Of a stretch of 64,000 nucleotides of DNA, positions 40,437 through 49,389 are shown piece after piece. Within the stretch, counting starts at the first letter, position 1. The number at the start of each line of letters is the position of its first letter. This DNA comes from Mediterraneibacter faecis JCM 15917. Its GTDB lineage: Bacteria > Bacillota > Clostridia > Lachnospirales > Lachnospiraceae. Made by a program: the position numbers and the translations under genes. Under the pieces are notes generated by a model. The model made no database searches, was not told where the DNA came from, and saw only the letters and a program-made list of their open reading frames with translations. The stretch lies in NCBI GenBank assembly GCA_001312505.1, contig BBDW01000001.1, positions 434,001-498,000 on the forward strand. Reading direction: 5' to 3'.

Positions 40437-41610
40437 CTGACTGGTTGGACTTCCCTCTTCCACACCGATCATGTTAAAGGAACTCTTCTGAATCTCCACT
40501 GGTGTCGGATCAATCCTGACCGGATACTGACGTTCTCTGCCGAAAGCCAATCCCTGTCTGGTTTTACGGTCAGGATTGTTTTTCCATCTTCTTCCCGAAG
40601 TTCCAATGTGATCAGGAAACTGATTTCCCCGGCAGCATCTTCCATTGATGGAGTCTCCAGAAGATACTTTGCATCTTTGATTGTCTTCCCTTCCGGATAG
40701 ATATAGACCTGATTATCTTTTACTTCAGCCTGATATCCCGGAATCTGAAGTTCATATTCATACGATTCTCTGTCTGTTGGTTGCTGAAGTACGATATCTT
40801 CCTTAATGCTGGAATCCAGTACCGTATACTGAACATCCGCTCCTTCATAAACTTCATTATAAAGGATCGCATTGTCCTTAATAACGGAATGTGTATAATC
40901 TCCATCTACCGGAATGATTCCGATTCTGGTCTTTCCATTTTCAATCGTTACACCATTCTCTTCTGACATCTGTTCCGGAAGAAGAATGGCATAGTCATTT
41001 GCCTTGTTCTGATAAACTTCTGTTTTCTCTTCCTTTTCCTCAGTTGCCACTACACTGCTGGCTTCCTGTGCTTCTTCAGATGCCGGAGTATCTGCTTCTT
41101 CTGGTTTTACAAGTGTATTATCAACCAGCTCGGTATCTCCATCCTCATTCTTATAAGTTCCGACATAACCTCCATAAACGGTTGTATACTGCTTGTCCCC
41201 CCTGTCTTATAAGTCTTGGAGATGGCATCATAATCAATCAGTTCACCTTCCGGTTCTTCTGGAATCGGATAGTAATCCTGAGGTTCTTTCAACTCCACTT
41301 CTTTTTCCTGCGGATTTTCTTCTGTTTCTTCCGCTGGAGTTGTCTGTTCTTCCTGAGTCTCTGTATCTTCTGATGGCGTCGTTTTATTTTGTACGTCCGC
41401 ATCAGACTGCTGACTCTTGTCTTGTTCTCCAGATGTGGAATCTGTTATCCCGGCTTCCTCTTCCGTCAAAGCCTCTGGTCTGGAGAAATCTGCATTCTTC
41501 TGTACATCCTCAATGGCCTCTTTTGCCTGTACAAAGATAGGTTCTGTTCCCTGTAGTGCCATCAGGAGTGCAAGTACTAAGGCTATAGCCGACTTTCGAA
41601 ATCTCTTCAT
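40437..41610 (-). CDS. N-terminal part of the RHS toxin gene, cut off by the IS110 element (two frameshifts)
   Basis: It starts with the signal peptide MKRFRKSAIALVLALLMALQ, so the toxin is secreted. A low-complexity Glu/Thr/Gln linker follows (EDTETQEEQTTPAEETEENP). At the C6 run 41197-41202 two bases fewer joins TYKTGD to KQYTTVYGGYVGTYKNEDGD. The next block (ANDYAILLPEQMSEENGVTI, YTHSVIKDNAILYNEVYEGA, VQYTVLDSSIKEDIVLQQPT) is the N-terminal domain found in WapA-like proteins. Near 40533 one base is missing; adding it gives RERQYPVRIDPTPVEIQKSS. The coding sequence runs into the IS110 right end at 40437. As printed, the exported fragment would lack the nuclease entirely. Confidence 0.82.
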
Positions 41611-41801
41611 AGTCTCTTTCTCCCTCTTGTAATCTTTTTCTATAATTCCTTTACAAAATAACCGCTACCCTCCTTTTTTTCTGACTTTTGCACTACTATA
41701 ATCTGAAAAATCACAAAATTTTCACAAATGGTAAAAATGACCCTTGAGGTGGCAAAAATAGACGAAATCGGTCGAAAAAATAGTAAGACACCATCGCCTT
41801 A

Positions 41802-43082
41802 CTATTTTTCATCTAATTTCATATATAATAATATTTTCACTTGAAAGGATTTCTCCGTATGGCAGATCTCCATCTGACCATGATACTTTTCTACTACGAG
41901 TTTCACATTTTGTAATCCTATTCCATGTCCTTCTTTCCTGCTTTTCGTTGTCAGATAAATTCCATTCCGCACTTTTGGTGTATCTTTTATGCTATTCTCA
42001 ATCTGGATATTCATGATTCCTTTTCGATAATACATCTGAAACGATAATCTCCTTTCATCTGAAGCTGCTGTCCCACGAATAGCATTATCCATAAGATTTC
42101 CCACAATTATACTTAAATCAAATAGTTCTTCCCCTATATGATTCGGTATTTCCACAGAAATCTCTGGATTTTCAATTACTGATTTCGAATCTTCCAGAAT
42201 ATAATTCAGCAGATTATTCATATTACGGTTTTCTGTATATAAATGATGACATAAGGCTGTTCCGGCTATATTCTCCATTTGTTTCAGATACGATAGAATC
42301 TCTTCATTTCCTCCCGTTTTTGCCATTGCCCCTATTGTTGTAAGATGGTGATTGTAATCATGATGTATCTTATTCAGCCTGTCCTGTGATTTCATCATCA
42401 TCTCCAGTTCTTTTGCATACTGGCTCATCTGAATCTTCATCTCTTCCTGTTTTGCTGTTTCAATATAACTTTTCTGAACCTCATCGTGCAGATAAAAAAT
42501 AAACACATTGATAAACAGTAAGAATAATACAATCGTAGACCGCACACCTCTTCTGTCTAGCAGCAATATCCTGATACAGACTATAATACTGATCACCGGG
42601 ACAGAAAGCATAGCAAGCCAATGACGGTTCTTTATATAATAACTTCTCTTTACATCCACTTTTCTTTCAATAATAACTTCCAGTAAAAAGAATATAAAAT
42701 TTCCCATTACGATAGTTCCCGGTCCCATGTGATGATGCACCGGATTTCTTGCTACCGCATACCGTTGAAAGAGCACGATTGGAATCCCATCACATAAAAT
42801 TCCCATAATATATACCATAAGTGTATTCCAGACATGATGTTGCCAGTCTGCCTGATATGCCACTGTTATAATTAACAGAGCGATCAGCTCAAAGATCAGA
42901 TCTCCGTACATCGTTCCCCCCCACTGCATACTTCCCCCCCAGCAGGAAAGTAGATATGCACAAAAATATGCAAATAGCTTTTGTGTATCCTCATTTCTTG
43001 GATACAGGATGGTATTATAACGGAACACAGTATAAATCCAGAATAATTTACTTGTCAGATAAGTGATCAAATGGATATTCAT
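41802..43082 (-). CDS. AgrC-type sensor histidine kinase (GHKL family)
   Basis: 426 residues with about six N-terminal transmembrane helices, then a cytoplasmic kinase. The phospho-acceptor helix is LNKIHHDYNHHLTTIGAMA. The ATP-binding site shows IIVGNLMDNAIRG (N box) and GHGIGLQNVKLVVEKYHG (G box), the form typical of AgrC/ComD-like kinases that sense peptides or envelope signals. C7 runs 42916-42922 and 42934-42940 give WGGTM and CWGGSM, each probably with one extra G within a membrane segment. It overlaps the response-regulator gene by 4 bp. No adjacent precursor peptide or AgrB-like gene is visible. Confidence 0.85.
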   Translation of the reverse strand: MNIHLITYLTSKLFWIYTVFRYNTILYPRNEDTQKLFAYFCAYLLSCWGGSMQWGGTMYGDLIFELIALLIITVAYQADWQHHVWNTLMVYIMGILCDGIPIVLFQRYAVARNPVHHHMGPGTIVMGNFIFFLLEVIIERKVDVKRSYYIKNRHWLAMLSVPVISIIVCIRILLLDRRGVRSTIVLFLLFINVFIFYLHDEVQKSYIETAKQEEMKIQMSQYAKELEMMMKSQDRLNKIHHDYNHHLTTIGAMAKTGGNEEILSYLKQMENIAGTALCHHLYTENRNMNNLLNYILEDSKSVIENPEISVEIPNHIGEELFDLSIIVGNLMDNAIRGTAASDERRLSFQMYYRKGIMNIQIENSIKDTPKVRNGIYLTTKSRKEGHGIGLQNVKLVVEKYHGQMEICHTEKSFQVKILLYMKLDEK

Positions 43083-43792
43083 AATCTTTTCTTCTCCGTT
43101 TGTAATAGTCTTTCCCTGACCTTCTTGCGATTTGCTTTACTGATACTGAGACGTGTCTTGTCTTTCATAACCACGTTGTCATATTTGTAATGCTCCACGT
43201 GTTCCATATTGATGAGATAGGACTTGTGAATCAGTAAGAAATATTCTTCTGTTACATCCGCTACATCCTTTAATTTTCCTCGATATTCAAATTCTTTTTC
43301 CGATGTCACGATATGTACTCTTTTTCCCAGACTATAAAAATACAGGATCTTGTCATAAGAAATCTTGTGGATTCCTTTTGTATCCGTATATTCAAATATT
43401 TTCTTCCGTTCTTTTAACAGTTCCCGTAATTCACCTATCACCCGGAAAAGTTCTTCCTCTCGGATTGGCTTTACAAGAAAATCAAATGGATGAATACGGA
43501 ATAATTTCATAGCATATTCCTGATATGTTGAAATATAGGTAATCCGCAGTTCTTTTCCATAATTTTTCTTTCGTATCTCCGTTCCGATATCAATTCCATT
43601 CTCATGTTCCAGACAAATATCAAGGAATAACATATCGTAGGATTCTTCTTCCAGCCTGTTAAGAAGCTGCTCCGCAGAATAGTATATTTCTATAGATATC
43701 TGACAGTCATTCGCTTTCCCATAATGGAGCAGCTTCTGTTCTAACCAATTACATAGGATGATGTCATCATCACAGATTGCAAGTTCTAGCAT
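43079..43792 (-). CDS. LytTR-family response regulator (AgrA-like)
   Basis: 237 residues. The receiver domain has the acidic pair in LAICDDDIILCNWLEQK, the phospho-acceptor Asp in DMLFLDICLEHENGIDIG, and the Lys in HPFDFLVKPIREEEL. The DNA-binding LytTR domain has ILYFYSLGKRVHIVT, EEYFLLIHKSYLINMEHVEH and DKTRLSISKANRKKVRERLL. It pairs with the overlapping histidine kinase gene. Being directly upstream of the RHS toxin gene and on the same strand, it may control the toxin; I found no clear LytTR direct repeat to prove this. Confidence 0.88.
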   Translation of the reverse strand: MLELAICDDDIILCNWLEQKLLHYGKANDCQISIEIYYSAEQLLNRLEEESYDMLFLDICLEHENGIDIGTEIRKKNYGKELRITYISTYQEYAMKLFRIHPFDFLVKPIREEELFRVIGELRELLKERKKIFEYTDTKGIHKISYDKILYFYSLGKRVHIVTSEKEFEYRGKLKDVADVTEEYFLLIHKSYLINMEHVEHYKYDNVVMKDKTRLSISKANRKKVRERLLQTEKKRL

Positions 43793-44199
43793 ATTTTCTT
43801 ACCCTCAGTCTTTCGTAACACGACAAATGGGGGGAAAAGAATCCCCCTTCAATTCTTTTCCCGAATGGACATCACTAATTTTGTGTCATTTTTCCGATGC
43901 AACAGCACCACTTCCTTTGCTGTCTTATTTTGTCCTCTATATAATAAACACTTGAACAAGAAAAAACTGTCGCCATTTTATAATTTATTTATATTTTTTA
44001 TGTTTTATTTATATTTTATCCAAATATTACAGCGATAACTAATAATGTCACCCCCCTGCATTATTCTTTTTATTTTTAGCGTCATTTGATAAAACATCAA
44101 CGTTTTTGATGGCAAAAAGGGAACCTGCAAAACCAGATTCCCTTTAAAATACATGCTCTTCTCTAAAAGGATGATAAATCCACCATCCTCTGCTTATTT
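43793..44199. other. Leader and spacer of the two-component operon
   Basis: No gene. GGGAAAAGAAT (43832-43842) and ATTCTTTTCCC (43852-43862) form a perfect 11-bp stem in the 5' leader of the response-regulator gene, about 40-70 nt before its start, without a T tract. G6 and C5 runs lie at 43829-43834 and 43843-43847, and a C6 run at 44051-44056. The terminator at 44114-44145 closes the YcxB-like gene on the right. Confidence 0.5.
44114..44145 (-). terminator. Rho-independent terminator after the YcxB-like gene
   Basis: AAAGGGAA and TTCCCTTT (plus-strand 44116-44123 and 44138-44145) form the stem core, with a 14-nt loop. The minus strand then runs into T5. Confidence 0.7.
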
Positions 44200-44761
44200 T
44201 TAAAAACTTTTTCCTTTTTTACAATACTTATAAATATTAAATGGTTTTTCTTTTTTTTCAAATAAAATCCCTGTTGTTTTAATAATTTTTATAAGTTCAT
44301 CCGACTCCATATCTGTCGTTTTAAATATAAATATTTTCTTTTCATTTGTTATGAAAAAAGAAGTTTTTATATAAGAACATTCTATCAATATTTTTAAATT
44401 CATAAATTTGATCTTCATCTATTTTAATTGCGTTTTCATCGATATCCACCGTTTCATATCCTGATCTACCCCCCCAGACAAATTCATGAACATTTTTTTC
44501 AAAATTTTTACCAATCATTTGATACCAAATAATCCAAGCCACACAAGCCACACAAGTTCCAATCCCTATTCCAAACATCAAATAACTTTCCGACAGATAA
44601 CAATTAATCGACAGTAAAAATTCTACAGGTGTAAAAATATAGATAATCATTCTACTTTTCTGTCTTGTTTTAAATAATTGATTAGGAATTATAAACCCAA
44701 GCGAAAGCATTCTTTCTAATTCTTCCCTATCCTCATCTGACACAATTGATTTAATATGCAT
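44200..44761 (-). CDS. YcxB-like membrane protein (one frameshift)
   Basis: About 186 residues. Two transmembrane helices in the middle (MIIYIFTPVEFLLSINCY and LMFGIGIGTCVACVAWII) are followed by a cytoplasmic beta-rich YcxB-type tail: YETVDIDENAIKIDEDQIYE, FKNIDRMFLYK, then, after a one-base change in the A or T run near 44350-44365, FITNEKKIFIFKTTDMESDE. A C7 run (44469-44475) gives VWGGRSG, probably one G too many. The ribosome site itself contains a G8 run (44772-44779). Function unknown. Confidence 0.6.
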
Positions 44762-44844
44762 TCTTCTTAATCCCCCCCCTTTTGCCAGAGGTCCTCTTTA
44801 TAAAATCGAACCTCTGGCCATTGTCTCTTTTATTCTTTTACAAT

Positions 44845-47109
44845 TTACAGCGCTTGAATCAACAAACCAAAAACAGTACCTGCTCCAGCTGAAAATAAAG
44901 CAATAATTGACGGAATTGCATTTACAACTAATGCACCCGCAAGAACTAATATTACGGCTCCTGCCAGTATATTACTATGCTCTTTTGTGAATTCTACAAC
45001 ATTAAATTCAAGACCACTATTAGAATTTAATGTCATTGTAAAAATCAAAGCAACCGATATTGTCCACTCTTTTTCCTCTTCTGGCAGCAAATCTGATGTA
45101 CTAAATACAATGGAAAACTCTACACTATTGGCAAAAACATTATTTATTTCAAAAGCAATATTACCAGATTTAACCGATAAAGCAATTTTTTCTATCGTAT
45201 TTCCAAAGTTATCTGCTCCCTCTATACCTGTATCTGATAAATTTGATGAAATCTCCATAATTTGATTTTTGCAAGTTTGTGTCAATTCTCCATCATTTCC
45301 TATATCCACTTTTATATTATAAATTTTACCAGTTGAACTTTCAAGCGATGTGGATATTTTAGTAGAAATATCAATTGCTCCTTGAGGACTCATCATTGTT
45401 CCCAGTGAAATTTCCTTATCATACTCCACACCCACATCCATAATTTTATTCAGATAACCAAGCGGCTCCATTACATTATAGACATATTGATTTCGTGCTA
45501 TTTTTACCTTTGCCCGAAGATTTTCTTGCGCTATTTCCTCATCTGTTTTTGTCGATACGGCATCGAACTTTTTAAATCCAGTATCTCTCCCTGAATATGC
45601 ATCTTTATCCAGTGGGAACGAAGGTGATGAAGAAAATGAGTTCAACTCACAAAATTGATCAAATGCCCAGTTCTTCGGCATCGAATATCCCAAATTACAG
45701 CTAAATCCAGTTGACATATCTGCCACAAATGATTTACTTGCCAATCCTGCTTCATAAACTTTAGTACATACATATCTTGGTGCATAAATGCCGACTTTAT
45801 AATTTTTATCATTTGTCGAACTGAAAAAGATCATGTGAATCTGTTCAAAATAAGGTATAATAAATGTATCAATCTGATATGAATAACAATCAAAATCCAC
45901 TGCAAAGTATATAGTCGTTCCACTTGGTATACCGATTCTCTCGGCTGCTAAAATTGCTGTCTGTGCATCAACACTTCCCTGGGACGGATCCTTAAAATAG
46001 TTTAATTCATATCCTCCATCCTGATATATCGGGAATACCGATAATCCTGCATTTTCAATGTTTTTCACTTCTGTTGATGTCAAATATTTCGGTGTATGTT
46101 CTTTTCCAACAGAACCTGTCAGATAACGTCCTACATGAGTATACCCTGCATTTTTTATATCTAATGCCTGTTGTTTATTTAATACTGTTGCACAGTCACA
46201 CGCTTTTGCTGCCCTGTTTGTATCGCCTTTACTCGTAAGCAATGATTTCATAGTAGAAACATTTACTTTTCCTTTTGTTACAAGTCCAATTCCTGTCAGA
46301 CCATAAAACTCCTGAAATTCTGACACCTTTGACTCTGTAGTCGAATCAAACACGCCATCGAATCTTCCCGGATTATATCCGTTAAAATATAGTCCGTATT
46401 GAGCAATCTTATTAAATGGAACATATTTCGTCGAGTTCTGTCCGTTCTGTAATGTACCCGGAAACGCATTTGTTGTTGCATCGCCAAAATTAACTGAATT
46501 CAAATCTGTAATTAATTCAGTTGTAACTCCTTCAGCCGCCTGCAATGCACCAACTAAAGACAAAATTGTCTGTCTTGAGGCAATTCCATCACAAGGTCCA
46601 ACACCAATAACATCTGACCAGTCACTATTTAATTGCTGTTGAATAAGAACAATATTGGAATCCCCCCCACCAGAAACCTTTGTAAACCAGTTTAGGGATA
46701 ACAATCCAGACCAAACTTTCCAATCAATTTTGCCCGTAACTTCCAGTCCTGCATTTTCCTGCATCTTTTTAACTGCATTTACTCCTGATGTATAATAAAT
46801 TCCAGTAATTCCTCCAGCAGCATATCCTTTGCAAAACAGAGCACACTGAATCAAGCATACATTAACCTGCGGAGTATCATTCGGATCCATTTTTGTAATA
46901 ATGGCTAACTTCTTCATGGTATTAATAGTAAGTGGTCCAACCGTTCCTGTAATCGTTGAGATTCCATTCTGAATCTGAAATGCACGAATGATTCCCTGCA
47001 TCACGGCTGTTCCGGTCTTTCCATCTTCATCCAGTTTTACCCAATCCTTATGTCCACCAAACATCGCATTTAAATATTTTTGTGCTGCTTTTACATTCTG
47101 ATCACTCAT
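44845..47109 (-). CDS. Peptidoglycan-binding and DUF1906 glycoside hydrolase-like protein with C-terminal membrane anchor
   Basis: 754 residues from ATG 47107-47109, with AGGAGG 9 nt upstream. Three peptidoglycan-binding-type repeats come first (QNVKAAQKYLNAMFGGHKDW, KTGTAVMQGIIRAFQIQNGI, SKVSEFQEFYGLTGIG). Then comes the DUF1906 TIM-barrel (KNAGYTHVGRYLTGSVGKEH, GLSVFPIYQDGGYELNYF, SGTTIYFAVDFDCYSYQI), related to GH25 muramidases. The C-terminal 180 residues are unique and end in a hydrophobic hairpin (NILAGAVILVLAGALVVNAI). There is no signal peptide. A C7 run (46662-46668) gives VSGGGDSN. It may remodel the wall for conjugation or toxin delivery; that is inference. Confidence 0.75.
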   Translation of the reverse strand: MSDQNVKAAQKYLNAMFGGHKDWVKLDEDGKTGTAVMQGIIRAFQIQNGISTITGTVGPLTINTMKKLAIITKMDPNDTPQVNVCLIQCALFCKGYAAGGITGIYYTSGVNAVKKMQENAGLEVTGKIDWKVWSGLLSLNWFTKVSGGGDSNIVLIQQQLNSDWSDVIGVGPCDGIASRQTILSLVGALQAAEGVTTELITDLNSVNFGDATTNAFPGTLQNGQNSTKYVPFNKIAQYGLYFNGYNPGRFDGVFDSTTESKVSEFQEFYGLTGIGLVTKGKVNVSTMKSLLTSKGDTNRAAKACDCATVLNKQQALDIKNAGYTHVGRYLTGSVGKEHTPKYLTSTEVKNIENAGLSVFPIYQDGGYELNYFKDPSQGSVDAQTAILAAERIGIPSGTTIYFAVDFDCYSYQIDTFIIPYFEQIHMIFFSSTNDKNYKVGIYAPRYVCTKVYEAGLASKSFVADMSTGFSCNLGYSMPKNWAFDQFCELNSFSSSPSFPLDKDAYSGRDTGFKKFDAVSTKTDEEIAQENLRAKVKIARNQYVYNVMEPLGYLNKIMDVGVEYDKEISLGTMMSPQGAIDISTKISTSLESSTGKIYNIKVDIGNDGELTQTCKNQIMEISSNLSDTGIEGADNFGNTIEKIALSVKSGNIAFEINNVFANSVEFSIVFSTSDLLPEEEKEWTISVALIFTMTLNSNSGLEFNVVEFTKEHSNILAGAVILVLAGALVVNAIPSIIALFSAGAGTVFGLLIQAL

Positions 47110-47279
47110 ATTCACTACCTCCTAATTCAAGTCAATTATAAAGATTTCTAACTCTTTATATGTCTATCACTAAAAGTTACAATAACAATTTATCAATCAA
47201 CTGTGCCTATTTTGTGACTATTTTCCAAAGGATTCATTAACTCCCTTATAAAATCCTTAACAAATTATGAAAGAAACCA

Positions 47280-48985
47280 TCAATTTATCACCCCCCCATA
47301 TCCCATTATAGAACTGTAATCTACTGCATAATTTCTCTGCCGTACCTGATCACTGGAATTTCCCTCAATCGTGTAAACTCTTCCACCTTCACACTTTTCT
47401 ACTATTCCTACATGATCCGATGTTCCATCATGATCCCAGTCAAAAAAGATGATCATTCCAGCTGTCGGAGTTGTTCCGCCACTCTGCCACTTATTCTTTC
47501 CCTGAAACCAGGACACTCCATCACTGCACAATGAGAATTTAGGAACATTCCCACTTGCAATCAGACCGCTCTGATCCGCACACCAGCTTACAAAACAGGC
47601 ACACCATTCTACCCGACTGTCAAATCCGTACCAGCTCCAGAACTTCTGACCGCCACTGTTTCCAAGCTGCCCCATTGCAACCGACACAATCTGCTGATTA
47701 CCAAACAAACCAGCAAACAGGCTGCCACCGGAATAATACCGCATCACATGGGGGGGAACGTATTGGGGGGGATCTCCGTAACTGCTCCATCCATGCGAAG
47801 CTGCCTGTTCCTGTGAAAACTGCAATGCATTGGCTTCTGTATAACCGCCTCTTTGCAATGCCCATCCTATGTAGCCATTTCCATAGTTATATCCCTGCCA
47901 TGCAAGTTTCAGCTTGTCCAGATCCTGTGGACTGCTGCATCCTGCCTGTCTGATACAGTCTGCAAAGGTCTGTACTCCAACCTCTATCGAATAATCCGGA
48001 TCAGTAATAGAACCAGGAGTGTGTGGGAATCTTGTATTATATGGACTTTCCGAACACTGCATCGGGTCTGTTCCCCTGCCTCCAGATTCCTGCATCATGA
48101 TGGCCTGTATCGCAGACACATATTCCGGAATGCCGTATTGGGATGCATACTGCTGTATCACAGAAGTATACGCAAGCACTTCTTCACTTAGGGATTCGGA
48201 GCTTTCCGAATTACTGCTGAAAGCTGCTCCTGCAATGATTCCCACAATCAGAATAAATACCAGAAGAAATGCACTACCTCCGGCAGCAATCCATTTTCCC
48301 ATTTTTTCAAGAGCTACTACCCCCCTTTTTGAATCGCTGCTGTAATTCCCTGTACGGATAACTTTGAACCCTTTCCAGTTACCTGAAGGACTGCTTTTCC
48401 ACTTTCTGCCGATGCCTGTGCTGACTTTCTTGCCATCTGGGCTGCTCTTGCTTTCTGCATCGCCTGAAGACTTTTTTCCATCTGCTGTTTCTGCATGGAT
48501 GCCTGTGTCTTTATTTTTTCTTGAGACAGACCGGATACTTTTACCACTCTCGGTGCTGCTTTCACCTGCCGTTTACCATTCTCCTTGGCAAGTGCTGCCT
48601 GCTCCGGTTTCAACTTGATTAATTTCTTTCCGCTTTCTGCCCCCCCCTGCTCCATTGCTTCTTCGGCAGCTTTCGCTTCTTCCTGTCTGCTTTTTCTTTC
48701 CTTTATCTTCCTGTAGGTCACTCCAGCAAGTTTTTTTCCACCTTGATATGTGGTTTTCCCTATACTTTTTCCTGCCACACTCGCCGCTCTGTACTGTACG
48801 GATTCTATTTTTTCAGTTCCATACTGTGTTGGGGATTCTGACTGCCCACTGCTTTTTTCATGTAGTTCCCTTGGCTTTTCTTTTGCTTCCAGAACCGCTG
48901 AGCGAACCAGTTCTTTCGGAAGTCGGGCAGCCGGATTTCGAATCTTCGGATTCTTATCCCTTACCCGTTCCTTGATATCTTTCAT
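47280..48985 (-). CDS. CwlT-like conjugation hydrolase: transmembrane, lysozyme-like and CHAP domains (one frameshift)
   Basis: The wall-degrading protein of the transfer machinery. The N-terminal part is basic and cytoplasmic (KDIKERVRDKNPKIRNPAA). At the C6 run 48320-48325 two bases fewer joins ITAAIQKG to VVALEKMGKWIAAGGSAFLL, the transmembrane segment. A transglycosylase-like domain follows (SQYGIPEYVSAIQAIMMQES, SIEVGVQTFADCIRQAGC), then a CHAP peptidase (VEWCACFVSWCADQSG with the catalytic Cys, GTSDHVGIVEKCEGGRVYTI with the His). Runs at 47750 and 47765 give GDPPQYVPPHV, where relatives have GDPQYVPHV, and 47291 gives GYGGVIN. About 568 aa. Confidence 0.85.
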
Positions 48986-48989
48986 CCGG

Positions 48990-49364
48990 TCACCCTCTTT
49001 CCGTATCTCTTATCTCATCGGGCAACATCCCGATGTTTCTTTTTTCCTGCTGTTTCTGCAACTGCTCCACCTGTCTGATTGCCTCATTTACCAGTGGATG
49101 TTCGTTGTAATATGGCACAAGTTCCAAGTCTCCCCTGTCTTTTGATGACAACGGTAATGGATATTCCATGTCTGAATAAATTGATTCTGGATCATGAATA
49201 GAAAACTCAATAGCCGGACACATATTGGCAGATGTTCTACAATATTTCTGGTACTTTTTATATGCCTCTTCCAGCGTTCTGCATTTTGTATATTCTCCTA
49301 AATCATGGAACTCACCGCACTCTGCAGCATAAAAAGTTATCGTTACTTCTTCTTTTTTCTTCAT
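48990..49364 (-). CDS. Conserved ICE protein of unknown function
   Basis: 124 residues with no signal or membrane segment: EVTITFYAAECGEFHDLGEY, CRTLEEAYKKYQKYCRTSAN, CPAIEFSIHDPESIYSDME. The TFYAAECGEFHxLGEY-xxxxTLEEAxxxYxxI pattern resembles YodL/LPD-like domains of ICE proteins, usually of unknown role. It lies between virB4 and cwlT in the transfer operon. Confidence 0.6.
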   Translation of the reverse strand: MKKKEEVTITFYAAECGEFHDLGEYTKCRTLEEAYKKYQKYCRTSANMCPAIEFSIHDPESIYSDMEYPLPLSSKDRGDLELVPYYNEHPLVNEAIRQVEQLQKQQEKRNIGMLPDEIRDTERG

Positions 49365-49389
49365 TATGATTCTCCCGGTTTTGTTGTCA

